Shown here one piece after another: positions 14,667 through 25,327 of a DNA stretch of 27,465 bases. This DNA comes from JBFIHF01 sp964411125 (GTDB lineage: Bacteria > Myxococcota_A > Bradymonadia > Bradymonadales > Bradymonadaceae): the NCBI GenBank assembly GCA_964411125.1, contig CAYPJU010000082.1, forward strand, positions 1 through 27,465, written 5' to 3'. The notes beneath the pieces are model-generated. The model did not search any database. It saw nothing but the letters and a program-made list of their open reading frames with translations, and was not told where the DNA came from. Within the stretch, counting starts at the first letter, position 1; each line of letters opens with the position of its first letter. The position numbers and the translations under genes are program-made.

Positions 14667-15919
14667 GAGCGCGCGCAGCGGACCTGACGCTCCTCGTCTT
14701 CGCGCTGGCAGGCTGCGGAGTGCCGACCCCGGAAACCGAGGCTCCGCAGGCGTCAGGCGACCTTCTCGAATCGGGGCCGCTGCTCGTGGACGACGCCGAG
14801 TTCCGGCGTGAGATTCTCGAGGCGAGCCTCGTGAACCCCGAAAACGGGTACAGCCAGCTTCGACTGGCCAACTACGGACTCGGCGATGTCGGGTGGGATG
14901 CTCTCCCCGTCCGAAACTTCGCCGTCCGCCCGATGACGATGGGGGACGTGGGGGCGATCGTCGACGACAGTAGACGCCGCACGCCGGGGGCGTTCCAGGA
15001 GGTGTTCGACGAAGACGCGTTCGAATGGACCCGCGAGGGGCTGTTGGAGCTCGGCGAGCGTGCGTTCCACGAGTACCCGCTCACGATCGATTCGTCGCTG
15101 ACCTCGGCCTACGACTCGCAGGAATCGGTCGACGAACTCGGGCTCTGGCGGGCCGAAGACGGCCGCGTCGGTGGGTTCGTCCGTGTTCGGTTGCCGGACG
15201 GCGCCGAATCGACAGCGTCGACGTGCGCCAGCTGTCACGCATCCGTCGTCGACGGTGCCGTGGTCGACGGCCGCTCGAACGCTCGCATCGACCGGAGCGC
15301 GATCGCGATCCACTCGCTGGGAGGGCGCGGGACCGACTGGGGCCCCGGGGTGGTCGACGTCACGGTGGACGGAGTGGTGAACCCGGTAGCGATCACCGAT
15401 CTCCGCCCGATCCGCTACCAGCGCCGTCTGCACTGGGCAGCGACCCTTCACAACTCCCCCGAAGCCCTGGCGGTGCGGATCGAGACGCTCCTGATTACGT
15501 CGGCCAAGCAGGGGGCGCGGCCGCCCCGCGAGGTCGCCGTGGCGCTCGCCTACTACCTCTGGTCGCTCGGGGAGCTGCCGACGGAGCCGGATCTGGAGCA
15601 CCCCGGCGCCGCGGTGTTCGAGCGCGAATGTTCCGCCTGCCACGCCACCGATGGTGGCGCTTCCGACCCCGTCGCCATCGCCTCGGTCGGCACCGACCCG
15701 GCGGTCGGCGAGTCGACGATGCGCGGAACGGGGACGTACCGCGTTCCGTCGCTGTACCGCGTGGGGGACCGGACTCAGTTCCTGCACGTAGGTCGGACCG
15801 GGTCCCTCGACGAATTGTTCGAGCCCGCCCGCATCCAACGGGTTCCCGGTCACGAATTCGGTACGAACGTAACCGTCGAAGAGCGACGCGCGCTGGTCGA
15901 TTTCCTGACGACTCTGTAG
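14663..15919 (+). CDS. Di-heme c-type cytochrome lipoprotein
   Basis: This encodes 418 residues. The start ATG 14663 overlaps the previous stop (ATGA); ATG 14654 is an alternative. The signal MRARAADLTLLVFALAGCG has lipobox LAGC. Two CxxCH heme sites are present: CASCH (about residue 190) and CSACH (about residue 325). The C-terminal part reads TYRVPSLYRV, FLHVGRTGSLDELFEPARI and ends with a helix (TVEERRALVDFLTTL), as in di-heme cytochrome c peroxidase/MauG-type proteins. The N-terminal half before heme 1 is not one I recognise. It is probably a periplasmic or surface electron-transfer or oxidase protein. Confidence 0.85.
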   Translation: MRARAADLTLLVFALAGCGVPTPETEAPQASGDLLESGPLLVDDAEFRREILEASLVNPENGYSQLRLANYGLGDVGWDALPVRNFAVRPMTMGDVGAIVDDSRRRTPGAFQEVFDEDAFEWTREGLLELGERAFHEYPLTIDSSLTSAYDSQESVDELGLWRAEDGRVGGFVRVRLPDGAESTASTCASCHASVVDGAVVDGRSNARIDRSAIAIHSLGGRGTDWGPGVVDVTVDGVVNPVAITDLRPIRYQRRLHWAATLHNSPEALAVRIETLLITSAKQGARPPREVAVALAYYLWSLGELPTEPDLEHPGAAVFERECSACHATDGGASDPVAIASVGTDPAVGESTMRGTGTYRVPSLYRVGDRTQFLHVGRTGSLDELFEPARIQRVPGHEFGTNVTVEERRALVDFLTTL

Positions 15920-16009
15920 CCCCAACCGCAACACAGCGCGCCAATAGCTTGCCACCGACCACGCCCCGGCGTTAAGCTGCGGCTCACGCTCGATCAGCGA
16001 CAAATCACG

Positions 16010-16022
16010 GTAGCGAGGCTAC
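16010..16022 (+). promoter_or_regulatory. Small hairpin enclosing a ribosome-site-like GAGG
   Basis: GTAGC-gag-GCTAC is a perfect 5-bp stem six bases before ATG 16029. The only good Shine-Dalgarno-like sequence (GAGG, 16015-16018) sits in and beside the loop. It could tune translation of the large scaffold gene. Confidence 0.3.
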
Positions 16023-16028
16023 GAAGCG

Positions 16029-19000
16029 ATGAACATCACCTGCCCTGCCTGTGGCGCGGACTACAACGTCGACCCGACGCGGATTCCCGCGACGGGCCTC
16101 AACATGCGTTGCCCCAAATGTTCGAAGAGTTTCAGCGTCAGCCCCGACGGGCAGACGACCACTTCCGAACGTGTCGGGGGAGGGACCGTACTCGACGGTG
16201 GGGGACACTCCATCAAGGCCGAGAAGCTCTATGTCAAACGGGGCACCGGCAAGGTCTTCGGTCCGTTCGACCACAACGCCATCAAGATGATGCTCACCTC
16301 CGGGAAGCTCGGCTCCGACGCTGCGGTCTCGGCGGACAAGTCGAGCTGGGAGCAGCTCGTCGACATCCCCACGTTCTCGCAGCACATCAAGGAGAAGCCG
16401 CTGCCGAACATGGACGTCGAGAACCCGCGCGCGACCCAGATCGGGTGGACGCGTGACCCCGGCGCCGATCTCCCCGCCGCAAAAGGTGGGGACGACGACG
16501 CCGACCTTCCGACCTCGAAAGCGAAGCCACCGTCGCTCCCCGCGGCCAAGAAGCCGGGGGCGCCTCCCGAACTCCCGGCGGTGAAGTCGAGCACGTCGAG
16601 CGCCGGCCTCCCGGTTCGAAAGGCGAGCGATCTGCCGCTGCCGAAAGGATCGAGCGGACTGCCGACCCCCAAAGGGGGCGGATTGCCGACCCCGAAAGCC
16701 GACCTCCCCGCCGCGAAGGCGGACTTGCCGGCGACGAAGGCGGACCTGCCCACGGCGAAGGGCGAGCTCCCCGTGCCGGCGGGCACGAGCGCTCCCCTCC
16801 CCGTCCCCAAGCCCGACCTCGGCGACGATCTCTTCGGAGACGACGACGACGATCTGTTCGGTGACTCGAGCCGTGGTGGGGATGACGACGATCTGTTCGG
16901 CGACTCGAGCCGCGGTGGCGACGACGACCTGTTCGGCTCGCCGGCTTCCGAAGGTGACGACGACCTCTTCGGCTCCCCTCGCTCCGAGGGGGACGACGAT
17001 CTCTTCGGCGCTCCGCAGGCGGCGCGCGAAGACGACGACCTGTTCGGTTCGCCGGCCTCCGAAGGAGACATCTTCGGTGACCCCCCTCCCGGGCAGAGCC
17101 TCGGAGTCGGCGAGAGCGAGAGCGACCTCTTCGGCTCGCCGTCGGAGGCGAGCGACGACCTGTTCGGAAGCCCGGGCGCCAGCAACAAGAGCGGCGACTT
17201 CCTCGGTGGCGACGCCGGCTTCAGCTTCCTCGACGACAACCCCGCCCCCGCCGAGGACGACTGGGGCGACGACCTCTTCAGCGACGAGCCGTCGGCGGCG
17301 GAGAGCCTCGGGAGTGGATCTTCGGCGGCCCAGGACTGGGGCGACGACCTCCTCGACATCGAGCCCCGACCGGCCCCCAAACCGAAGAGCACCGCCCCGG
17401 TGCTCGACGAACACGACCCGTTTCGGCCAGCCTCGGCTGGCATCCGACGGGACGAGCCCGCCGAGCCCGCAGCGGCCGCCGACGCCCCGGCGCAGCGAGA
17501 TGGTGATGCACGCCGCGGATCCCTCGCGATGGTGGGCGGTATCGTGCTCCTCGTGGCGCTGATCGGCGGTGGCTACTACGCCGTCACCACATTCCTCGGC
17601 GACGGGGAGGAGACCGTGGAGACGGTCGCCGAGAAGGGACCGGAAGGACTCACGACGGATCTCGCGAAGCTCGACACCTACAAGGGCTACGCGCCTCTGA
17701 CCGACAGCAAGGGCGCGCAGGCCGGGGGCGACGGTCAGTTGCTCTACCTGCAGTCCATGATGCTCGCCCGCTACCCCAACGCCGAGGTCAAGAAACAGGC
17801 CGAGGCGCTCGCCAAGAAGCTCGACGGCGCGAAGGACGGTTGGGAGGCGCTCGGACGTGGGGCGTTCGCGGCGCAGGCGGGCAACGCCGACGCGGCGCGC
17901 GGCTATCTCGAACCGCTCGCGAGCGGCGAACACGCATTCTTCGCCAACCTGGCGATGGGGATGGGTGACACCAAAGCGGTGCTCGCCGAGAAGGCGACGC
18001 GCGAGGAGTCGAAGCCCGAACCGGTCGCCGCCCCGCTCAAGCCGCTCGAGGTCCCGGGAGACGAGGAAGCGCCGAGTGGCACGAACGCGGGCGGTGAGGC
18101 TCCCGAGGAAGGGGCTGCGCCGGCCGAGGGTGAGGCCGAAGCGGGGGGCGACGAAGCGGCCCCCTCGGAGCCGACCCCCCCCGCCGAGAAGACGCCCGAG
18201 AAACAGGCCGAGGAGCAGCAGACCGACGACTTCAACGGCCTGGTCCCGCGCGGCTATGCTGCGCTCGACAAGGCGATCGCGGCCGACGGGTCCGCCGCAT
18301 CCCCGTACTACTGGAAGGGGCGCCTCGCCCATCTGTCTGGCGACCGGAAGATGGCGAAAGAAGCGCTGAAGAAGGCCGTCGAGCTCAACCCGCGACACAT
18401 CGCTTCGCTCGTGGAGCTCGGAGTCGTCGACTACGAGCTCGGTGACCTGAACGACGCCATCGACCGCCTCGAGAAGGTCTCCGGTGAGTTCTCGAGCGAG
18501 GCGTCGAACGTCGAGAACGCTCGGGCGCTTCACTACGGCGGGCTCGTCCATGTGGCCCGGCGCCAGACCGATCTGGCGATCGAATCGTTCACCAAGGCGC
18601 TCACCATCGATCCGAGCCGTTCGGACACTCTCCGAGCTCTCGCCGAAGAGTACGAGCGGGCCCACAAGTACAAAGAAGCGCTCAACTTCTTCACGACGAA
18701 CAAGAACCTCGGCAAAGACGACCCGGAGGTGATGCTCGGGATCGTTCGCTCGCACATCGGGCTCGAGCAGTGGCCGCAGGCGGTCGCGACCCTCGAAGAG
18801 GGGCAGCGGAAGTTCCCCGAGGATCCGCAGTTCCCGTACTACCTCGGGCAGCTCTACATGAAGCGGTATGCGTTTGCCGATGCGCGCAAGCCGCTCGAGC
18901 GTGCGGTCGAGATCGACCCGACACTGCTCACGGCACACGCGACGCTCGCGCTGCTCGCGTGGCTGCAGGACAAGGACATTCCGAAGGCCGAATCGCACAT

Positions 19001-20123
19001 CGAGACGATCGTGTCGTATCCGAGCCTCATCGACGCCGCGGTCGCGACCCAGGTCGCCGACTACTACAAGGAGTCGAACAATCGTCCGCTCGCCGAGCAG
19101 TGGTACCGAGAGGCGCTGAGCCGGAACCCGAACCACTGGCCCGCGCGACTCGCGTTGTCGAAGCTGTTGCTCGAGGCAGAGGAAGAGGAGCAGGCGCGGG
19201 CGTTGCTCGAGCAGGCTCGCAGCGAGGGCGTTCAGGACGTTCGTCTCTCGGCCTATCTGGCTGACGCCTACCGGCAGGCGGAGGACTACGACCGCGCGAT
19301 CGACGAGATCAACAAGGTGATCGAGGCGTTCCCGAAGAACGAGGAGTACGTCTTCATCCGCGGACGCATCCACTTCGACCGCGGCAACTTCGACACCGCG
19401 CAGTCCGATTTCCAGCGCGCCTACGACCTCAACCCGAGGTATCACGACGCGTACTTCTTCGTCGGCCGGACCGCGTTCGAGCGTGGCGACCACGACAACG
19501 CGCTGCGGATCTTCCGCCACGTCCTCGACTACAAGCCGGACCGTGGAGACTACCGGTTCCTGATGGCGCGTACGCTCGAGGCGCTCAACCGCGAGACGCA
19601 GGCGCTCGACGAGTACCGCAAGGCGACGGCCGTCGACCCCGCGTACGGGATCGAAAACCCGATGGTCTACGTGTACCGCGGACGGCTCCTGTCGCGCCTC
19701 GGCTACTCGAAAGAGGGCAAAGAGGACATCGCTCGCGCCCTCGAGCTCGCGCCCGACAGCGTCGAAGCACAGCTCGCCATGGGTGAGTCCGACTTCCGCG
19801 ACAAGGCATACGAGTCGGCGATCACGAACTACAAGAAGGCTCTCGAGCGCGAGCCGAAGAAGCCGGACGCGCAGTACAAGCTCGGGATGGCGCTTCTGTA
19901 CACCGACCGTCGGCAGGAGGCTGCTCAGCGGCTTCAGCTCGCGATCAAGTACGGGTACGACGACCCCGAAGTCTACAAACGGCTCGGATACCTCTACCGA
20001 GATCTCGGACAGCGCTCCGACGCCCGCGCGTCGTTCACGAAGTTCCTCGAGATGGCGCAGGCGAAGGGGAACGTCCCGCCCGCTACCAAACGCGAAGTTC
20101 TCGACCAGTTGAAGAGTCTGTAG
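16029..20123 (+). CDS. Zinc-ribbon/GYF-like/TPR membrane scaffold with charge-segregated linker
   Basis: This encodes 1364 residues. Domains in order: an MJ0042-type zinc ribbon (C5, C8, C28, C31); a GYF-like domain (about 66-120, with KVFGPFDHNAIKMMLTSGKL); a basic Pro linker with about a dozen LPxxK repeats (about 150-260); an acidic tract with nine DLFG motifs plus DIFG and DDLFS (about 262-420); a further acidic stretch; and one membrane helix (about 500-522, MVGGIVLLVALIGGGYYAV). After it come a soluble segment, an acidic Ala/Glu/Pro linker (about 675-735) and roughly a dozen TPRs from about 757 to the end. Arg residues before the helix suggest N-in, so the TPR part would be periplasmic. 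Zinc ribbon plus GYF plus one helix is the layout of GltJ (AgmX) of Myxococcus focal adhesions, but GltJ ends in a TonB-type domain. It heads a likely operon: the next start is ten bases beyond its stop. Confidence 0.85.
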   Translation: MNITCPACGADYNVDPTRIPATGLNMRCPKCSKSFSVSPDGQTTTSERVGGGTVLDGGGHSIKAEKLYVKRGTGKVFGPFDHNAIKMMLTSGKLGSDAAVSADKSSWEQLVDIPTFSQHIKEKPLPNMDVENPRATQIGWTRDPGADLPAAKGGDDDADLPTSKAKPPSLPAAKKPGAPPELPAVKSSTSSAGLPVRKASDLPLPKGSSGLPTPKGGGLPTPKADLPAAKADLPATKADLPTAKGELPVPAGTSAPLPVPKPDLGDDLFGDDDDDLFGDSSRGGDDDDLFGDSSRGGDDDLFGSPASEGDDDLFGSPRSEGDDDLFGAPQAAREDDDLFGSPASEGDIFGDPPPGQSLGVGESESDLFGSPSEASDDLFGSPGASNKSGDFLGGDAGFSFLDDNPAPAEDDWGDDLFSDEPSAAESLGSGSSAAQDWGDDLLDIEPRPAPKPKSTAPVLDEHDPFRPASAGIRRDEPAEPAAAADAPAQRDGDARRGSLAMVGGIVLLVALIGGGYYAVTTFLGDGEETVETVAEKGPEGLTTDLAKLDTYKGYAPLTDSKGAQAGGDGQLLYLQSMMLARYPNAEVKKQAEALAKKLDGAKDGWEALGRGAFAAQAGNADAARGYLEPLASGEHAFFANLAMGMGDTKAVLAEKATREESKPEPVAAPLKPLEVPGDEEAPSGTNAGGEAPEEGAAPAEGEAEAGGDEAAPSEPTPPAEKTPEKQAEEQQTDDFNGLVPRGYAALDKAIAADGSAASPYYWKGRLAHLSGDRKMAKEALKKAVELNPRHIASLVELGVVDYELGDLNDAIDRLEKVSGEFSSEASNVENARALHYGGLVHVARRQTDLAIESFTKALTIDPSRSDTLRALAEEYERAHKYKEALNFFTTNKNLGKDDPEVMLGIVRSHIGLEQWPQAVATLEEGQRKFPEDPQFPYYLGQLYMKRYAFADARKPLERAVEIDPTLLTAHATLALLAWLQDKDIPKAESHIETIVSYPSLIDAAVATQVADYYKESNNRPLAEQWYREALSRNPNHWPARLALSKLLLEAEEEEQARALLEQARSEGVQDVRLSAYLADAYRQAEDYDRAIDEINKVIEAFPKNEEYVFIRGRIHFDRGNFDTAQSDFQRAYDLNPRYHDAYFFVGRTAFERGDHDNALRIFRHVLDYKPDRGDYRFLMARTLEALNRETQALDEYRKATAVDPAYGIENPMVYVYRGRLLSRLGYSKEGKEDIARALELAPDSVEAQLAMGESDFRDKAYESAITNYKKALEREPKKPDAQYKLGMALLYTDRRQEAAQRLQLAIKYGYDDPEVYKRLGYLYRDLGQRSDARASFTKFLEMAQAKGNVPPATKREVLDQLKSL
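16475..17290 (+). repeat. In-gene repeat tracts encoding LPxxK then DLFG motifs
   Basis: Two coding repeat tracts adjoin. The first encodes LP-x-x-K units spaced 5-8 residues apart, the last ones nearly tandem (ADLPAAKADLPATKADLPTAK). The second, from about 16,811, encodes DDDLFG units, with GAC/GAT runs followed by CTSTTCGG at the base level. The tracts are imperfect and in frame, so they look like coding-sequence expansion, not a separate element. Confidence 0.75.
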
Positions 20124-20132
20124 AAGGCACCC

Positions 20133-22355
20133 ATGCCGCTGTCGATCCTCGTCGCGAGCGCGGAGCCTCGGCTCGTCGATGCGCTCAAGTCCAACCTCCC
20201 CGGTGACGACCGCGTCACCGTGGTGTCGACGCTGGCGGCCGCGCAAACCGATCTCTTCCAACACGTCTATTCGCTCGTCTTCGTGGACCATGCGCTGATG
20301 CACGGGGAGCCCAACGAGACGTTCGTGACGATCGACAGCGTCGTGGGGCAGGAGCGCGGGGCGACGGTGCTCTTGCTCCGGCAACCCGACCCCAACGCCA
20401 TGCAGCTCGTCGACCAGCTCGATTCGTTCGTCGAAGCGGTCGACCTCAAGCAGGGACGCGACGCGTTCGACCGAAAGATCCGACAGTTGCGCTCCGACCT
20501 CGCGGCACGGGCGGTCTCCAACCGCGACGACCCTTCGATCTCGACCGACCGGCTGGCCCGCGAGGAGATCGACCTTCCCGCCCCCGCCGATGGCAGCCTC
20601 GTCGACGTTCCGCTCTCTCGGTTGCTCTACACCCTCTTCCAGCGAAAGGAATCAGGCGTTCTCGAGCTGAAGTACGCGACCCACGTGCTGAAGTTCGGCA
20701 TCCGGGACGGAGAGCTCGTCGTGGGCGGCGACTGGGAGCCCGCCTCCGAGCTCTTGACGGCGTTCTCCTGGTCGCACGGCCACTACGACTTCTCCCCCGA
20801 TGACGTCGAAGGAGAATCTCGCCCGATGCTGCCGCTCATCGCCGAAGGGTGCCGTGATCACGCCCGCCAGGGGACGATCACCGAGACGATGAGCCCCGTG
20901 ATGCGGCGCTATCCGGTCCTCAGCAACCTCTGGAGCGAGCGCGGCGAACAGTTGGACGATTTTCCGATCCTCCAGCAGGTGATGTTGCAGGTCGACGGGA
21001 TCACCAACTGGGAGACCATCCTCTCCGGCCTGGGGGCGAAGGTCACCGACGGCTTTCGCGCGGCATATTTCGCGATGCAGACCGACATGGTGATGGTCTT
21101 TCAGTCGTCGGGCTTGCTCGGCGTCGCGATCAACTACAGCCGCGAGGTTCGCGCGGCGCGAGAAAAGGTCGGGCGTGCCGAGGTCGAGAAGACCAAGGCG
21201 TACCGCGCGACGGGGGACACGGCGCAGCGGACCAAGTTGGAGGTGGAGCTCTCCCTGCTGCGCGGAAAGTTGCGCGCACAGAGCCCGCACGAGATCTTCG
21301 GGGTGTGGGAAGGGTGCGGGAAAAAGGTGGTCCGTGACCGCTTCTACGTCCTCGTGAAAGAACATCACCCCGACGTCTACGGCGGAAACACGACCGGAGA
21401 GGTCAAGGAGATCGCCCAGGACATCTTCATTCTGGTGAAGAAGGCGTACCAGGACCTCCTCGGCATCGAGGGGGAACAGACGGTCCCGCCGCCCGCGGGG
21501 GCGGGCGCGTCGAACGACACCCGGTCGGAGAGGAAGAGCACGCCGGCGCCGAAGCACGAGCCCAACCGCCAGGCACCCGGCCGACAGCGGCTCGACACGC
21601 CTCGTTACGCCGGCCCTTCGAAGAGCGAACCGGAGGACGACTCGCAGGAAGAGGTCGACGTCAAAGAGAAGCTCGCGATGTTGTCGGGGTTCCGCAAGAA
21701 GCAGAGCGCCCGTCGCCGCCTGCGCACGTACGGTGGAAACTCGGAAGCGTCCGAGGAGAGCTCTGCCGCAGACTCGCTGGTCGAGACGAGCTCTGCGGGA
21801 GCGAACGCCGCGTCGGCGGCCGAATCGACCCCCGAGCCCGAACCCGAACCCGTCGACGAGAGGCAGGCGAAGCTCGACAAGCTGTTGAAGCGGGCACAGA
21901 AGGTGGGGCATCCCGACGCCCCCACCCCTTCCAAGGAGTTCTTCGGAAAGGGCTACGGCCACTACCGAGAGGGGCGGAAGCGAGAGGCCTTCGCCGCGTT
22001 CAAACGCGCATACGAGCTCGACTCCTCCGACCCCGCCACCATGATCTTCTACGCCTACACGAAGTTCATGTTGGATCCGTCCCTGATCGAGGAGACCGAA
22101 GCGATGCTGCGCGACGCCCTCTCCAAGGGGAACAAGCAGGCCGCGCCCGACGGTTTCCTCTTCCTCGGGCACGTATTGAAGGCCAAAGGAGAGGCCGAAG
22201 AGGCCTACAAGATGTTCAAGCGCGCGCACCAACTCAACCCGGCGTCGCGGGATGCCGAACGCGAAGTCCGCCTCGCGGAGAAGCGCGGTGCGGGCAAGAA
22301 AAAGGCGAGCGAGCCCGAGGATCAGGGGCTCTTCAAGGGCCTGTTCAAAAAATGA
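20133..22355 (+). CDS. Receiver-like/PATAN/J-domain/TPR protein
   Basis: This encodes 740 residues. An N-terminal receiver-like domain (about 4-120; SILVASAEPRLVDALKSNLP, later LVFVDHAL) has a candidate Asp but not the usual acidic pair or the conserved Lys, so it is probably degenerate. A DUF4388/PATAN-like domain follows (about 145-235; SLVDVPLSRLLYTLFQRKES, then VLKFGIRDGELVVGG and the closing HGHYDFSPDD). A coiled helical region precedes a J-domain (about 384-448; SPHEIFGVWEGCGKKVVRDR) with the J signature H412-P413-D414. A disordered charged linker and two or three TPRs (about 600-720) end in DQGLFKGLFKK. The HPD loop is the Hsp70-stimulating element of J proteins. An Hsp70 gene lies 45 bases downstream, which makes this its likely partner. 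No signal peptide is present; it is cytoplasmic. Confidence 0.85.
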   Translation: MPLSILVASAEPRLVDALKSNLPGDDRVTVVSTLAAAQTDLFQHVYSLVFVDHALMHGEPNETFVTIDSVVGQERGATVLLLRQPDPNAMQLVDQLDSFVEAVDLKQGRDAFDRKIRQLRSDLAARAVSNRDDPSISTDRLAREEIDLPAPADGSLVDVPLSRLLYTLFQRKESGVLELKYATHVLKFGIRDGELVVGGDWEPASELLTAFSWSHGHYDFSPDDVEGESRPMLPLIAEGCRDHARQGTITETMSPVMRRYPVLSNLWSERGEQLDDFPILQQVMLQVDGITNWETILSGLGAKVTDGFRAAYFAMQTDMVMVFQSSGLLGVAINYSREVRAAREKVGRAEVEKTKAYRATGDTAQRTKLEVELSLLRGKLRAQSPHEIFGVWEGCGKKVVRDRFYVLVKEHHPDVYGGNTTGEVKEIAQDIFILVKKAYQDLLGIEGEQTVPPPAGAGASNDTRSERKSTPAPKHEPNRQAPGRQRLDTPRYAGPSKSEPEDDSQEEVDVKEKLAMLSGFRKKQSARRRLRTYGGNSEASEESSAADSLVETSSAGANAASAAESTPEPEPEPVDERQAKLDKLLKRAQKVGHPDAPTPSKEFFGKGYGHYREGRKREAFAAFKRAYELDSSDPATMIFYAYTKFMLDPSLIEETEAMLRDALSKGNKQAAPDGFLFLGHVLKAKGEAEEAYKMFKRAHQLNPASRDAEREVRLAEKRGAGKKKASEPEDQGLFKGLFKK

Positions 22356-22400
22356 GAAGTGTGGCGTAGTGTGGCCCTTCAATTCCATTGAGGACCTGAG

Positions 22401-23951
<1,551 letters not shown>

Positions 23952-24052
23952 ACGCGGGCTGTCGCCCTCGTCAGAGGCTCTGTTTCCACTCACTGCATTG
24001 AAGCGAGGCGCCCCGATTGGTATCCCTTGGGCCGCCTGAAGTGGAGGTATGC

Positions 24053-25327
24053 GTGAAGCAGGCAACTGCGCTGTTCTTAATTCTCTTCCTCGCGGCCGGA
24101 TGCGGTCGTGACAAACAGACCGACGCCGACGCCGGCGATGGCGGGTTCGAGCTCGAGGAGAAGGTCGATTCGGGCACGGACCTCGAACCGGACGCTGGAG
24201 CTCAGACCCCCGACGAAGGGGGGACGAGCTCCGACCCCGACATGACGTCTTGGTCCCCCGAGGAACGCGAGGACCTGCGCTGGGTGATCGTCGACCAGGA
24301 GGCCGAGGTCGACGGTGGACTCAGCCAGGACATCACGTTCGAAGTTCCCCAGGGCGCGGTGTCCGTCGTGGTCAACGTCGCCGGGAATCCCGGGGAACTC
24401 TACACGCTCGCAAAATGGCAGAACGGCGACGGCGAGTTCGTCGTGAGGGACGGCTGGGTCGACGCCGACCAGGGCGCACCGTCGCTCTGCCTGTCGTGCG
24501 ACAACCGCGTCGCCTCTTCGGCTGCGACGTTCGCCACCATCCTCCCGAACAACGAGAGCGTGACGCTCGTCCCCGGGCCCCACACGATCTCGGTCTACGG
24601 GTTCACACAGTCGGGCTTTCGCGTCTCGCCGCTGACCGGTGGGCGACCGAAGGTGAGCATCGTCGCCAAGATGGCGGACGCCGATCCGACGAGCGGTACG
24701 CTCGACGTGAACTTCCACTTCACCGGAGCTGGAGGCTTCACCGCCGCCAGCGCTCAGGACGACCCCGAGTTCCAGGCGGCGATTGAGGGTCTGCGGGGCC
24801 TCTACGAGCAGGTCGGAATCGAGATCGGCGTCGTGACCTACACCGATGTCTCCGACGAGTTTCTCGTCATCGAGAGCGTCGACTCTCCCACGAGCGACAT
24901 CCACCAGCTCTTCGCGCTCTCCGCGGACCAGCCGCGAAACGCGCTCAACGTCTTCTTCGTCGAGGAGCTGATCTCGAGCTTCGGCGCCGGATTCGGGACG
25001 ATCCTCGGTATCTCCGGCGGAGTCCCGGGGCCGTCGACGGCCGGGACTTTCCGTAGCGGGGTCGCGATCTCGTTGAAGACCCCCGACAACATCGACGTCC
25101 CGATGTTTCAGGTCCTCGGCCACGAGATGGGGCATCACCTCGGCCTCTTTCACACGTCGGAGATCGATTTCGGGTTCGGACCGCGGATCCACGATCCGAT
25201 CGAGGACACCGCCGAAGACGACGAGTCGCTGCTGATGTTCAACAGCGGCGCCGGAACGGTCCTGACGACCGAGCAAGGCCGCATCATGCGGCTCAACCCC
25301 TGGGTTCGACACGACGGAGGCGAATGA
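24053..25327 (+). CDS. Metzincin-type metalloprotease lipoprotein
   Basis: This encodes 424 residues. I chose GTG 24053 because GGAGG lies six bases upstream and the product then begins with a proper lipoprotein signal (VKQATALFLILFLAAGCG, read with fMet). An acidic tether (DADAGDGGFELEEKVDSGTD) follows to about residue 65. A beta-rich region (about 80-225) precedes the protease part, with the zinc motif H357-E358-MG-H361-HL-G364-LF-H367 (HExxHxxGxxH) and a plausible Met-turn in SLLMFNSG. It is probably anchored on the outside of the cell or in the periplasm; its substrates are unknown. It sits 101 bases after the Hsp70 gene and its stop overlaps the next start. Confidence 0.85.
   Translation: MKQATALFLILFLAAGCGRDKQTDADAGDGGFELEEKVDSGTDLEPDAGAQTPDEGGTSSDPDMTSWSPEEREDLRWVIVDQEAEVDGGLSQDITFEVPQGAVSVVVNVAGNPGELYTLAKWQNGDGEFVVRDGWVDADQGAPSLCLSCDNRVASSAATFATILPNNESVTLVPGPHTISVYGFTQSGFRVSPLTGGRPKVSIVAKMADADPTSGTLDVNFHFTGAGGFTAASAQDDPEFQAAIEGLRGLYEQVGIEIGVVTYTDVSDEFLVIESVDSPTSDIHQLFALSADQPRNALNVFFVEELISSFGAGFGTILGISGGVPGPSTAGTFRSGVAISLKTPDNIDVPMFQVLGHEMGHHLGLFHTSEIDFGFGPRIHDPIEDTAEDDESLLMFNSGAGTVLTTEQGRIMRLNPWVRHDGGE

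Noticed and set aside
16800..17180. Short repeated units that could suggest a CRISPR array
   Set aside because: The repeats are imperfect, irregularly spaced and in frame with a protein (DLFG motifs). There are no unique spacers of constant size and no cas genes.
16005..20384. Very long open frame (about 1459 codons) on the minus strand opposite the scaffold gene
   Set aside because: It mirrors the plus-strand gene exactly, is very rich in Arg, Glu and Val, and shows no domain. It is the usual antisense shadow of a GC-rich coding strand with GC-biased third positions. The same reasoning removes long shadows at 9528-11582 (+), 12465-14633 (-) and 20652-23282 (-).
22356..22400. CIRCE or another heat-shock operator upstream of the Hsp70 gene
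   Set aside because: The 45-bp gap has no CIRCE-like inverted repeat (TTAGCACTC-N9-GAGTGCTAA) and no clear promoter. The gene is more likely read from the operon promoter.
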